Assembly (NCBI GenBank): GCA_022072165.1
Contig: JAJVIF010000004.1
Coordinates: 2,262 to 66,261 of the forward strand
From: a bacterium
GTDB taxonomy: Bacteria > JAJVIF01
Length of the DNA stretch: 64,000 nucleotides
Reading direction: 5' to 3'
This document shows, one piece after another, positions 8,801 through 17,250 of this stretch. The translations under genes were made by a program, and so were the position numbers. How positions within the stretch are numbered: position 1 is the first letter of the stretch; every line of letters starts with the position of its first letter. The notes beneath the pieces are model-generated. The model had not been told where the DNA came from, did no database searches, and saw nothing but the letters and a program-made list of their open reading frames with translations.

Positions 8801-10617
8801 CGGCGCTCAAGAACCACCTGATGGTGCGTCGCAACTACGAAGCCCTGGTCTCTGGCGATGGGGCCTGCGCAGGCTGTGGGGAGAAGTCGGTGCTGCGGGC
8901 TATCGCGACGCTCACCGAGGCATACATGCGTCCGATGTTCCACCGCAAGGCAGATCGCCTCCGCGCCAAGGCCGACCGTCTCCTGGCCGAAGGCCCCGGG
9001 AAGCTCGCGATGCTCCAGCAGTCGCAGCCTGAGGAGTACGCCCTTTGGCGGCAGAGCATCCTGCATCTCTTCCTCGGACTCGGGGGCGAGGATGACCGGG
9101 ACACCAAGGGGCGTATCGCCGCCTATGAAGCGAAGCACGGCATGGTCACCGATCAGCAGCTGCTCGATGCTGTCGCGGCGGTCATGCGCCAGGAGGCGTT
9201 CAACCACAAGGACCTCCAGGCCCTGGATGGTCGCCTCGCCAACGGCATGAGTGTTATGGCGATGGGCGCTCACACCGGCTGCAATACCGTCTACGGCTCG
9301 ACCCCGCCTAATAATCCGCATCCCTATCCGTGGATGAACTCCCTCTTCCAGGATGGGGCCACCATCACCTGGATGTTCGGCGAGAGCTTCATCATGGACC
9401 ACGCGAAGCGGTCAGTCCTGCCGGAGCGACTCACCGACCGTTTGCTCGATGAAGAGCGGGGGCTCACCCCGGTCGACTACTTCGACTTCACGCACTTCAC
9501 CGATGCGCTGATGACCGAGCAGGAGATCCGGGAGCTGCCGAAGGCCTGGTGTGTCGGCGGCGATGGCGGTATGGGGGACATCGGCTATCAGAACGTGTCG
9601 AAAGTGGTCCTGCAGAACCGCCCGAACGTGAAACTGGTCCTCCTGGACACCCAGGTCTACTCCAACACCGGCGGACAGAACTCCGACTCCTCGCCCATGA
9701 TGGGCGGCTATGACATGAACCAGATGGGAGCGGCCACGCAGGGGAAGCTGGTGGAGAAGAAGGGCGTGGCGGAGAGCTTCCTGGGCGGCCACGGATCAGC
9801 GTTTATCGCGCAGGTCTCCATGGCCAACGCCCCGAAGTTCTACAAGGCGATCCTCGATGGGCTGGAGTATCGCGGCACCGCATTCTTCCAGTGCTTCACC
9901 ACCTGCCAGCCGGAGCATGGAGTCGCCGACGATGTCTCGACAGTCCAGGCGCAGCGGATCCGAGACTCCCGGGGGATGCCGGAGTTTGTCGCCAACCCGG
10001 CCCTCGGTGAGACCTACGCTGACATGCTGGACCTCAAGGGGAACCCATCGTGGCATCTGGACTGGTGGGAGAACCGCTTCAGCTCCAACAAGCAGCTGTA
10101 CAAGTACACCACCGCCCACTGGTGCGCCACCGAAAACCGCTTCCGGCGTCACCTGAAGCGGATCACCCCGGAGGAAGCCGCCGGGATGATCCACATGGAT
10201 GACATGCTGGTGCGGATCACGCAGCACGATGTCATCGAGCGCAACTTCAACGATCTGCCGCATCGGTCGTATGTGCCGGACTTTGGTGTCTACATCGAGA
10301 CCGAGGATGACAAGGGTCGGATTGTCCTGATGGCAGTGAGCCGTCAGATGGTCCTCTTCTGCGTGGAGCGTCGCAAGTCGTGGCGGCTGCTGCAGAGCAA
10401 AGCGGGGATCGAGAATCCGGAGTACAAGGCGCAGCGAGCGCTGCTGGCGAAGGTCGATAGCGGCGAGATCGCCCTGGAGGAGTTCCTCGCGAACACCCGG
10501 GCGCTCTATCTGGCGGAGATCGATGCCCTGGGAGGGACCGGACACAAGCGACCGGCTGCCGCCGCGGCGCGTCCTGCGCCCGCCGCGAAAGAAGTCGCCC
10601 CCGCTCCTGCGGAGTAG
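5854..10617 (+). CDS. nifJ: Pyruvate:ferredoxin (flavodoxin) oxidoreductase, NifJ type, extra-long
   Basis: A single-chain 2-oxoacid oxidoreductase that converts pyruvate and CoA to acetyl-CoA, CO2 and reduced ferredoxin in the cytoplasm. The N-terminal pyrimidine/substrate domain starts at ITPSTEMGE. Two ferredoxin-type motifs follow: CTQCMDCIAACP (Cys789 on) and CKGCGECVTECG (Cys922 on; Gly replaces the usual Pro). The thiamine diphosphate domain has GDGACAGCGE (about 1001), GDGGMGDIGYQN (about 1236) and VYSNTGGQNSDSS (about 1268). With 1,587 residues it is about 400 longer than typical NifJ (about 1,170-1,200). The extra length lies between the clusters, inside the TPP domain and at the C-terminus, which ends in an Ala/Pro-rich tail. 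The start at 5854 begins the recognisable protein, with aagga upstream; an upstream frame to 5821 is less likely. Confidence 0.93.
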   Translation: MTATPKYPGIRVTTNGNQLVAYHTEARICDGGIFYPITPSTEMGENYQLHYAEGKLNVFGEPHIAIETEGEHAAQGGAIAFSVTGKRSVNFTSGQGIVYGLEQYYHAPGKLSSMVLEVAARALTKHALNVHCGHDDIYSCLDTGWITLFAMDSQQAADQALVLRKVCELSLTPGINIQDGFLTSHLERTFYKHEAELLREYLGHPDDIIDCPTPAQRTLFGPTRPRVPAGIDLTNPTLLGPVQNQEHYMQGVVARRNEFAEPILGFLEAAYREFGELTGRHYGFLSEYQTTDAETVFVSLGSSYENIMAAVDHLRATRDARVGCIHINVIRPFPEAAVIEALRGKQRVIILERTDEALSPDNPLARDIRTALTRALENHRDGHHEHNIPPIAEAEMPSLFSGTYGLGSRDFRPEGIIGAWEFANGLIARTDGRTAAEGERFMVLGIDHPYEVKSQERPSLLPDKAIAVRFHSIGGWGMITTGKNLGEIIGEFADYVAKRVDEKDEFGRLREIIHVSANPKYGSEKKGAPTEYFLVAAPERIRVNCDLRHVNVVLCCDPKAFTHTDPLEGMVEGGAFVWESDELPSRAWERIPRWARKEILEKKIRVFILPGFQIARGATDRAELQLRMQGNAFLGAFFKVSPFLEEFGIDTEHFREVVHAQYVKKFGRFGEAVVQSNMQVMTEAFEGVKEITYGTLDDLDRSSMRGQTHKPVFTDGCSLLGEIPLPPGQDPRVPLTRLETFDNEFRAGKGYHQSATPLSAVGIMAAATGATASKYVARRETPLWIPENCTQCMDCIAACPDTALPNTAQDITAVLKTAMTHYVGDPGQRELLHAEIPAMESWMRDRMRAAVEAKAPVPFHEMASEYLAGLNNGITEVAKKQVLEILEQVPVAYNKINAIFWNPEKKEKGAGGVFHIFVSDLCKGCGECVTECGEHEALKMVQETEEVNAEHDTAMIFSRLLPETPQKYLGLYDDEHPEDSRMAALKNHLMVRRNYEALVSGDGACAGCGEKSVLRAIATLTEAYMRPMFHRKADRLRAKADRLLAEGPGKLAMLQQSQPEEYALWRQSILHLFLGLGGEDDRDTKGRIAAYEAKHGMVTDQQLLDAVAAVMRQEAFNHKDLQALDGRLANGMSVMAMGAHTGCNTVYGSTPPNNPHPYPWMNSLFQDGATITWMFGESFIMDHAKRSVLPERLTDRLLDEERGLTPVDYFDFTHFTDALMTEQEIRELPKAWCVGGDGGMGDIGYQNVSKVVLQNRPNVKLVLLDTQVYSNTGGQNSDSSPMMGGYDMNQMGAATQGKLVEKKGVAESFLGGHGSAFIAQVSMANAPKFYKAILDGLEYRGTAFFQCFTTCQPEHGVADDVSTVQAQRIRDSRGMPEFVANPALGETYADMLDLKGNPSWHLDWWENRFSSNKQLYKYTTAHWCATENRFRRHLKRITPEEAAGMIHMDDMLVRITQHDVIERNFNDLPHRSYVPDFGVYIETEDDKGRIVLMAVSRQMVLFCVERRKSWRLLQSKAGIENPEYKAQRALLAKVDSGEIALEEFLANTRALYLAEIDALGGTGHKRPAAAAARPAPAAKEVAPAPAE

Positions 10618-10645
10618 CGACGCGAGTGCCATGAAGAGTCTGTGT

Positions 10646-10671
10646 GAGGCGGAGGCGCAGTCCTCCGCCTC
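10646..10671 (+). terminator. Hairpin after nifJ
   Basis: A perfect 10-bp stem (gaggcggagg/cctccgcctc) 29 bp after the nifJ stop, without a T tract. It could stop or stabilise the nifJ transcript. Confidence 0.4.
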
Positions 10672-10782
10672 GGTCGTTGCAGCAGATGGGCAATTGGACG
10701 CTGCCTGCTGATGCTATGGCGTTGTACAATGCTTCTGACCTCCGACACGCATGGCTTCTGCCTGAAGTCAGGGAGGCTCCGG

Positions 10783-12711
10783 ATGAACACCTGCCTCGGC
10801 ATACGACTGCCGCTGGTTCTCGCCCTGATGCTGACGAGTGTGGTGCTGCTGGGTTGCTTCGGTACAGGGGGGCAACCCCTGGACCCCGGCGACCCACAGG
10901 TCCCCGGTGCGCCCGACCCGGATCCTGACCCGGTCACCACAACCCTGGTCATCACCACCCTCGAATTCCCCGACTGGTACACCACTCTGACGCTGGCCCC
11001 CACACTGGAGGTCGAAGGAGAGCTGGCTTCGGTCCTTTGGGACTTTGGTGCTGGTGCGATGCCGACGACTTCCACCGACCTGACACCACTCCTGACATTG
11101 CAGGACCCCGGCGACTCTGCCGGCAGCCTGGTCCTCACTGACACGGCCGGGGGGCGGCTGGAGCGGCGTTTTACTTACCGGGTCCTCGCCCCAACGCTCC
11201 CTCAGATCGAGGAGCCGGAGCCGATGGGTCTCACCGGTTGGGAAGGCGGACCGCTGCAATTTTCGGTCAGCGTTGCAGGGCCACCGGTGGTCTCCTGGGC
11301 ATGGTCCTTCGGCGATGGCGCGACCCCGGCGCAATCATCCGAGGCCCGCCCCATCGTTCGGCTGGGGCGTGTCGGCAGCTATCCGGGTCAGGTGACGGTC
11401 TGCAACGCCTTCGGATGTGTCACGCGCAGCTTTATGTTTGGGGTCCAGGAGCCGGTGCTGCAGTGGGAAGCCACGCCCTTTGCAAGTAACGGGACCAATC
11501 CCCTCCTGCGATCAGTGCCTGATGGGCGGGTGCTGCTGGTTTACGAAGAGCCTCACAAGATTCCCCGGGAAGACTGTGAGGACTGCGAGCCCCGGAATGG
11601 GACCAGCATCCGGCTGGGGTTGGGGACCTGGTCTGAGGCGGATTCCGCACTCACCTGGGAGCTGAGGGAACTGACCCCGCCAGCGCTCTCCACACCGGGG
11701 CGTGACGTGGTGCTCGATGGCGACCGGTTGATCCTGTGTGCGGCACCGGGTGGATTCACACGACCGTCGCTGGATCTCTTCATCACGCCCATCGATGGCG
11801 GAGCCATGCAGCAGGTGACGTTTGAAGGGCTGGCACTGCGGGGGAGCATCCTCCGGGATCCTCGCATGGCGATTCACGATGGCGAACTCCTCCTTGCCTG
11901 CAGCCGTCTGGACGGGAGCGACTGGCAGGCATCGCTCATGGCAGCGCCTCTCAGCGCGCTTGCAGGCGAGCTCCCGCAGCTTCAGCTTGATCTGACTACC
12001 GCAACGAAAAAATCGGTGAACGCGGTTGATCTGCAGGTCAGTGAGGGGCAGGCGTTTCTCGCCTGGACAAAAGGTGAGGGGGTCCAGATAAAGTATCCCG
12101 GGACGCTTGCGGTCGGGCGTCGAACCGCCCTGGGGGGCTGGGTCACCGCCAATCTGGATCAGTCAGCGCGTAATTGCGATCAGGTCCGTTTTGTCCCCAC
12201 GATGACCGGCCTCCATCTCCTCTACACCTCCTATCAGGCGTTGTATGTGGAGTCCAACGGCTATGGCGAGCGCTGGACCGTGCCGGGGGCACCCCGGCTG
12301 CGGGAAGCCTGGACCTCGCAACGGGACTTTCAGTCAGCAGGAGCCTGGGAGACCGGGTTTTATGGCGAGGCGGACTACCTGGTCAGTGTGCAGGCTGACC
12401 TCTTCCGGGGGATGCCGCTGATCACCGGAGCACGAGCCTTCCCCTCCTTCCGTGTCACGACCCTCGCCATTACGCAGGGTTTCGATCTGGCTGGAGGCGC
12501 GATTCCGTGGCGGACGTCGTTCCAGGCGGAGGCGCAGGCAGGCCGTGGCTGCTGGAAGATCGCGATGGCCGCAGCGCATGATGTCGCCGTCGTTGCGCTC
12601 GTGGATTACATGGATTCGTACTGGCCCTTCTGCGGTGGCCACTCCAGCGGTCCGTGCTACGAAATGCTGAATGAACCGGTCCTGAAGGTCGGAGTGCTAC
12701 GCCCACAGTAG
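10783..12711 (+). CDS. PKD-domain lipoprotein of unknown function
   Basis: A predicted exported lipoprotein of 642 residues. The signal peptide ends in a lipobox (VVLLGC) with Cys about 25 residues in, followed by a Pro/Asp-rich linker. Two PKD-like modules are visible: one around WDFGAGAMPTTSTDLTP and one around WAWSFGDGATPAQSS. The C-terminal 400 residues are beta-rich with repeated short blades and look like a surface-exposed propeller, with no catalytic motif I recognise. The start at 10783 follows GGGAGG by 6 bp and begins the signal peptide. The first module resembles one in the 37510-40158 lipoprotein. It converges with the TIR-STAND gene. Confidence 0.8.
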   Translation: MNTCLGIRLPLVLALMLTSVVLLGCFGTGGQPLDPGDPQVPGAPDPDPDPVTTTLVITTLEFPDWYTTLTLAPTLEVEGELASVLWDFGAGAMPTTSTDLTPLLTLQDPGDSAGSLVLTDTAGGRLERRFTYRVLAPTLPQIEEPEPMGLTGWEGGPLQFSVSVAGPPVVSWAWSFGDGATPAQSSEARPIVRLGRVGSYPGQVTVCNAFGCVTRSFMFGVQEPVLQWEATPFASNGTNPLLRSVPDGRVLLVYEEPHKIPREDCEDCEPRNGTSIRLGLGTWSEADSALTWELRELTPPALSTPGRDVVLDGDRLILCAAPGGFTRPSLDLFITPIDGGAMQQVTFEGLALRGSILRDPRMAIHDGELLLACSRLDGSDWQASLMAAPLSALAGELPQLQLDLTTATKKSVNAVDLQVSEGQAFLAWTKGEGVQIKYPGTLAVGRRTALGGWVTANLDQSARNCDQVRFVPTMTGLHLLYTSYQALYVESNGYGERWTVPGAPRLREAWTSQRDFQSAGAWETGFYGEADYLVSVQADLFRGMPLITGARAFPSFRVTTLAITQGFDLAGGAIPWRTSFQAEAQAGRGCWKIAMAAAHDVAVVALVDYMDSYWPFCGGHSSGPCYEMLNEPVLKVGVLRPQ

Positions 12712-12760
12712 AGGCCAGAACCGGGAGCGTTGCAGTTTTTGATGTGTGGACTGGATGCCT

Positions 12761-15736
12761 TTACACCAGCGCGGTGTCGGCGGCGTAAAGCGCCTGTACT
12801 TCCCAGTGCCCGGTCCCCAGGTGCGCGGCCAGCATCGCTAAGGAAGTGACCGGTGCGCCTGTGAGCAATTGCCGCTGGACATCCAGCAGCAGACAGAACG
12901 GATGCTGCGGGTTGAGATGTTGCTGCAGGACCGGACCCGCCCGCATCAGCTGCTTCAGGAAGCCAGCTCCATCTCCCGTCTGCAGTGCCAGCCACCCGAC
13001 CGTAGCCAGCATCTGCGCCAGTTGCCCGACCAGCGGTGGAGTCGCTTCCAGTTCTTCTTCCAGGACCAGCGCAGCTTCAAAGCCCGCGGGTGGCAGCAGG
13101 TGCTGCCAGCACGCCACCTGCGCCGTAAAGCCCCGGACTTTGCGCACCCAGGTATGCGCAGGATGCAGGGCGGTGGTGAGCCGAATCGCGAGGGCACTGA
13201 GCTCGCGGATCGCCCGGGCCTCCCCCAATAGTCCACGCAAGCGCCAGGCGTGGGCCAGGGAGTTGAGCGACCGGGAATCCTGGGGACCGAAGATCGCCGC
13301 ACGACTTCGGGCGACTTCCATGAAGAGAGTCGCGCTCGCTTCCCGGTCGCCACGCAAATACAGCAACTCGGCATGGTTGTGCGCGGTCGCCAGCGTGCTC
13401 TGGCTCTGCGGCCCCAGTTGGCGCTGACGACAGGCGAGGGCCTGTGAGGAGACCGGCAACGCCTCGTCATAGCGACCGGCAAACATCAACGCCATCGCCA
13501 GATGATGCCCGCAGTCATTAGTGGTGCTGTGCTCTGGTCCCAGTACCTTTTCTGCGATCGCCATCGCTTCTTCGAGATAGCGAATCGCCAGTGACAGGTC
13601 ATTCTCTTTGAGGGCAATGAGGCCCAGCTCCCGCAGGGGGGTCACGCTGCGGGCGGTGGCGAGTCCGGGAAGGGAAGCGCGTCGGTCCCGCACCAATTCA
13701 AACAGTGCCCGTGCCTGCCCGACTTCTCCCAGCCGGTCCACCAGGAACTTGGCCCGGAGAAACTCGATGTTGAGTGTCAACTCCGCTTCCGGACCCGCCA
13801 GCATATGAGCCCTTTCGGAAAGCGACGCCAGCCAGTCGAGGGTGCAGCGCGGCTCCCGGAACTCGAACGACGACACCGCGTATTCGTACTCGTACTCCAG
13901 CGGCAGGAGGCTGCCGTCCGGGGCTTCAGCCTGGGCCAGCTCCCAGACTTCCTGGCGGAGTGCCAGTGTCGGCTCCTTTTGCCCCAGCGCTTCCTGAAAA
14001 AAGGCGACTTCGCCGAGTACCTCAAGACGCAGGGCGAGAGGGAGGCTGGGGTAGCGTCCGACCCGCAGGACATGCGGTGCCAGCGCCAGATGCAGGCTGG
14101 CTTCATTCACCAGCGAGCAGTCGTGAGTGATCTGCAGCTGACGCAGGGCTTCTGCCAGGGGCAGCAGAGCGGCCTCGCTGGCCGGACGCGAGCGGAGGAA
14201 GTCCGCCAGAATCGGGTGCATCCGTCCATAGGCGGCATCGCTCCCCGGCATGATCCAGCCCCGCAAGCGCAAAGTCGCCCGGGCTGAGCGAGCGATTCCC
14301 TGCTCTTCCAGAATGGCGAGGAAGGGCATCGGGATGGGAGCATCCGGGAGCCAGGCCAGATGCTCCGCCAGCTTGAGCGCCGCGGGGTCGAGGGCATCAA
14401 GGCTGAGTTGGAGGGAGTCGCCAATGGCCGGGAGCGGGACCGAGGGGAGCATCTGCTGCAGCAGGTCGGCGGTCTCCGCCAGGATCGGAGTCACCGACCC
14501 CCCTTCCAGCAGCTGATGAATCTGCGCATGATCGATCGCGCCGGTGGCCAGAGCCACCTGCAACAGGTCCATCGCCAGGGGCCAGTCACCCAGACGCGCC
14601 GCGAGCTGATCCGCCAGGGGCAGCGGCAGCGCGGCTTCGGTCAGATCGCTGGTCAGGAGTTCCCGGGAGGCCCAGCGGGGGAGGGGGGGGACCGGGAGGT
14701 TGGTCACCGGCGGGGGAAGTGCAACCTGCGAGGTCAGGAGCAGCGCCGTGTTTCCCAGGTCCCCCGTGACCAGAGTGAGCGGGAGTTGCCCCGCCTGATC
14801 GGACGTCACCCCATCCAGCACTAACAGCCGTGGGAGCTCACCAGCTCGCTGAAAAGTCTGGCGCAGCAACAACCCCAGATCGGTGTCTGCTTCCAGCAGC
14901 AGGCGCAGGGCGGGGATTGCGGGGTCCAGATGCTGCAACAGCGCATGGACCTGCGGGATCCAGAGATCGGGGGTGCTGACCTGTAGCCAGTACATCCCTC
15001 CCGGGAAGTGCGTGGGGCCATAGCGCCAGACAAACTCCGCGACCAGTCGCGTTTTCCCCGTACCACCCGGTCCAGTCAGCGCTACCGCATGATGTCCCGA
15101 CGGGCTCACCAGCTGATGCAGGAGACTCCGGAGCAGCAGTTCTCGTCCGACAAACCGGCTCGGCGCGAGATGTGGCACCCCGAGGGTCCTGGCAGGATCC
15201 AGTTGATCGGCCCGGGCCGGGATAGCGGTGAGGGCCGTCGCCCGGGCTTCGAGTTGTTCGCGGGCCAGGGGCGGCAGCAGCGCAGAGAGTGGCTGGCTAT
15301 GGCCATGATCCAGCAACTGACGAATCAGCGCCACCTGACTGGACAGTTCCGGGAAGGTCGGCCAGTTGATGTCCCGCAGCTCCTGCGGGAGGTGATCCAG
15401 CAACTGGTCGTGCCGTCCTGCCGGCAGGCAAAGGACCAGGCCCCGGGCTTTGGGGGGGAGGGTCCGGAGGGCGTCCCAGCGAGCGAGCGCGATCTCAAAC
15501 TCCGCCTGGCAATAGGGCCGGGTGAAGAAGTCCGGACTCAGGAAGCAGACGAGGACCCGGGCCTCCAGGGCCGCCTGCAGGATCGCCTCGCTGATCGGCT
15601 CGCCCGGCAGCATGGCGGACTGGTCGACAAAAGCTTCGCCGGGGGCGAGGGCAGCCGCCAGGGCGGCGGCAAGCGCGCTGGCCGCGGTCCGGGAATAGGA
15701 AATGAAGACCGCAGGAACGTTCACCGGAGAGTACAT
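12761..15736 (-). CDS. TIR-STAND NTPase-TPR protein (bacterial NLR-like, probable defence sensor/effector)
   Basis: A 991-residue signalling ATPase with three parts. (1) An N-terminal TIR domain (about 7-140): VFISYSR, then LSPDFF and PYCQAEFEIAL, where Glu79 matches the catalytic Glu of NAD-cleaving TIR domains. (2) An NB-ARC/STAND module with FVGREL (195-200), Walker A GPGGTGKT (222-229), a Walker B-like RLLVLDG and a sensor stretch LLLTSQ. (3) A C-terminal helical array with kinesin-light-chain-like TPRs, such as AIRYLEEAMAIAEKVLGPEH. In characterised relatives, recognition by the C-terminus triggers oligomerisation and NAD depletion in infected cells; that role here is inference. The ATG is 2 bp after GGAGG, so an internal GTG five codons on is possible. 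It follows the unknown gene at 15789-17090 by 52 bp, likely one operon. Confidence 0.88.
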   Translation of the reverse strand: MYSPVNVPAVFISYSRTAASALAAALAAALAPGEAFVDQSAMLPGEPISEAILQAALEARVLVCFLSPDFFTRPYCQAEFEIALARWDALRTLPPKARGLVLCLPAGRHDQLLDHLPQELRDINWPTFPELSSQVALIRQLLDHGHSQPLSALLPPLAREQLEARATALTAIPARADQLDPARTLGVPHLAPSRFVGRELLLRSLLHQLVSPSGHHAVALTGPGGTGKTRLVAEFVWRYGPTHFPGGMYWLQVSTPDLWIPQVHALLQHLDPAIPALRLLLEADTDLGLLLRQTFQRAGELPRLLVLDGVTSDQAGQLPLTLVTGDLGNTALLLTSQVALPPPVTNLPVPPLPRWASRELLTSDLTEAALPLPLADQLAARLGDWPLAMDLLQVALATGAIDHAQIHQLLEGGSVTPILAETADLLQQMLPSVPLPAIGDSLQLSLDALDPAALKLAEHLAWLPDAPIPMPFLAILEEQGIARSARATLRLRGWIMPGSDAAYGRMHPILADFLRSRPASEAALLPLAEALRQLQITHDCSLVNEASLHLALAPHVLRVGRYPSLPLALRLEVLGEVAFFQEALGQKEPTLALRQEVWELAQAEAPDGSLLPLEYEYEYAVSSFEFREPRCTLDWLASLSERAHMLAGPEAELTLNIEFLRAKFLVDRLGEVGQARALFELVRDRRASLPGLATARSVTPLRELGLIALKENDLSLAIRYLEEAMAIAEKVLGPEHSTTNDCGHHLAMALMFAGRYDEALPVSSQALACRQRQLGPQSQSTLATAHNHAELLYLRGDREASATLFMEVARSRAAIFGPQDSRSLNSLAHAWRLRGLLGEARAIRELSALAIRLTTALHPAHTWVRKVRGFTAQVACWQHLLPPAGFEAALVLEEELEATPPLVGQLAQMLATVGWLALQTGDGAGFLKQLMRAGPVLQQHLNPQHPFCLLLDVQRQLLTGAPVTSLAMLAAHLGTGHWEVQALYAADTALV

Positions 15737-15788
15737 AGCCTCCAGGCAGAGAGACGATGACTTAGTAAGTGGACCCGGACCCTGCAGG

Positions 15789-17090
15789 TTAAGCGCTGTC
15801 GGGGGCGGGCCGTACCCAGCGGACGATCAACTCGGCTTCCCCGCTGGCGGCTCCCTGGATGACTTCGGTGCGGAGCAGCATGGTGCCGTTCCGCGCCAGG
15901 GTTACCTCGTGATAGCGCCCGATGTTGGTGCCTGAGGGCACAGCGAGATCACCTGTTTCACCCGCCGTAGGGGGATCGCCGACCCCAGGGCAGGGATAAG
16001 GATCCTCGCCGGGCGCGGCGTCGAGGGTCCAGAGGCGTTCGTAGTGCTGCACCTGGGTCCCAGAACTGTTGAGGGTGGTTGCGAGTTCCACCATCCGGGA
16101 GCCGAAGGGGGACTCCCAGACCAGTGTGGACTGGAGCGCCTGCATGGGATTAGCAAGCTGGGGGGGACAGCTGGCACTTTGCCAGGTCCCAGCCTCAGCC
16201 GCGGTCCGGGAACTTGCGGTATAGCAGACCGAGACTTCACCATTGCCACGGGGGTCATCCGCTCGCCGGATATAGGCCCAGTGGTTATTGAAACTGTTTA
16301 CGCTAAATTCAATGCCGAAATAATTCATAAAATACTTACCGCCCAGGCTGAGCGAGCCTCTGCCCAATTGCCCATCAGAGCTACGCTGATTAAAGTACTT
16401 CACTTTTGTGTCCCCTGGCTCGGCATCCAGCCAGCCTGTATACCAGATATTGCTTTCCTCAAAATCATCCGAGTCGCTCCTGAAAAGTGGGCCAACCGCA
16501 GCTTTAATTTCCATGTCTTCCAGGTGCAATTGCACATCTGGCAGGTGGCTCTGGTTCTGTGCGCTCCAGCCCACCAGGATGGGATACTCGCTTCCGACCA
16601 TTTGAGTCCATTGCACCCGGTTGAGGGGTCCCAGATGTGTCGGGACCTGCACCTGGACATCTGTGAACTGGCTGTTCCATTCATCGAGAGGTGTCAGGTG
16701 AATGACATCCCCCGCCTGAGTGATCTCCGCGAGGAGGGCTGTGACCGGCGCGGCAAACGCATTGTGAAACCAGGCTTGTGGCAACGCTGCGGCCTGATGA
16801 GGCAATTGCGCCAACTTGCGCGCGGCGATCAGGTCGCGGACTGTGACTTTGGGAGCCAGCGCAGGGCTCGCAGGCTGCAGACGCATTAGCAGCAAGCTGG
16901 TGGTGACCAAAGGATTACTCGTATCCAGACGGGCCAGGAGTAAAACCTCGCCGGTCGCGCTGCTTTCAAACAGCTCCGTACGGTGGAGCTGCGAAAGCAG
17001 GACCCCGCAATGCGACGTTCCCACCTCCACTTCTCCCTGAGTCATCGCTGAACCACGATCTAAGAGAGAAAAGCCGTTATCGACCGCCAT
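15789..17090 (-). CDS. Protein of unknown function upstream of the TIR-STAND gene
   Basis: I recognise no domain in these 433 residues. The protein is beta-rich, with many Trp, Tyr and Asn in the middle (near WNSQFTDVQVQV, NIWYTGWLDAEPG and MNYFGIEFSVNSFNNHWAY). It has no signal peptide or membrane segment, so it should be cytoplasmic. The ATG at 17090 is chosen because AGGGAGG stands 9 bp upstream; a TTG at 17114 lies before that site. The stretch 16270-16500 is more AT-rich than its neighbours, a possible sign of transfer. A promoter lies upstream and the TIR-STAND gene follows after 52 bp, so it may be that system's partner, for example a sensor or regulator. That role rests on position only. 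Confidence 0.7.
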   Translation of the reverse strand: MAVDNGFSLLDRGSAMTQGEVEVGTSHCGVLLSQLHRTELFESSATGEVLLLARLDTSNPLVTTSLLLMRLQPASPALAPKVTVRDLIAARKLAQLPHQAAALPQAWFHNAFAAPVTALLAEITQAGDVIHLTPLDEWNSQFTDVQVQVPTHLGPLNRVQWTQMVGSEYPILVGWSAQNQSHLPDVQLHLEDMEIKAAVGPLFRSDSDDFEESNIWYTGWLDAEPGDTKVKYFNQRSSDGQLGRGSLSLGGKYFMNYFGIEFSVNSFNNHWAYIRRADDPRGNGEVSVCYTASSRTAAEAGTWQSASCPPQLANPMQALQSTLVWESPFGSRMVELATTLNSSGTQVQHYERLWTLDAAPGEDPYPCPGVGDPPTAGETGDLAVPSGTNIGRYHEVTLARNGTMLLRTEVIQGAASGEAELIVRWVRPAPDSA

Positions 17091-17143
17091 GATGCGGATC
17101 CTCCCTGGATTCAAGACTCCACTGGCCTCTCACGAACCCCCGT

Positions 17144-17171
17144 AATATACCAGAAAATACAGCAGTACCAA
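17144..17171 (-). promoter_or_regulatory. Promoter of the TIR-STAND operon
   Basis: On the minus strand, TTGGTA (17166-17171), a 16-bp spacer and TATATT (17144-17149) form a good sigma-70-type promoter. Transcription would begin near 17137, leaving a leader of about 47 nt with a strong ribosome site. The whole region is AT-rich. Confidence 0.6.
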
Positions 17172-17250
17172 GGTCCAATTATCACCGTTGGGTAACGAGT
17201 CACTGTAGAGGGCTGAAAGCGCCGTTCCAGCCTCTGCTACGCTCTCGCCG

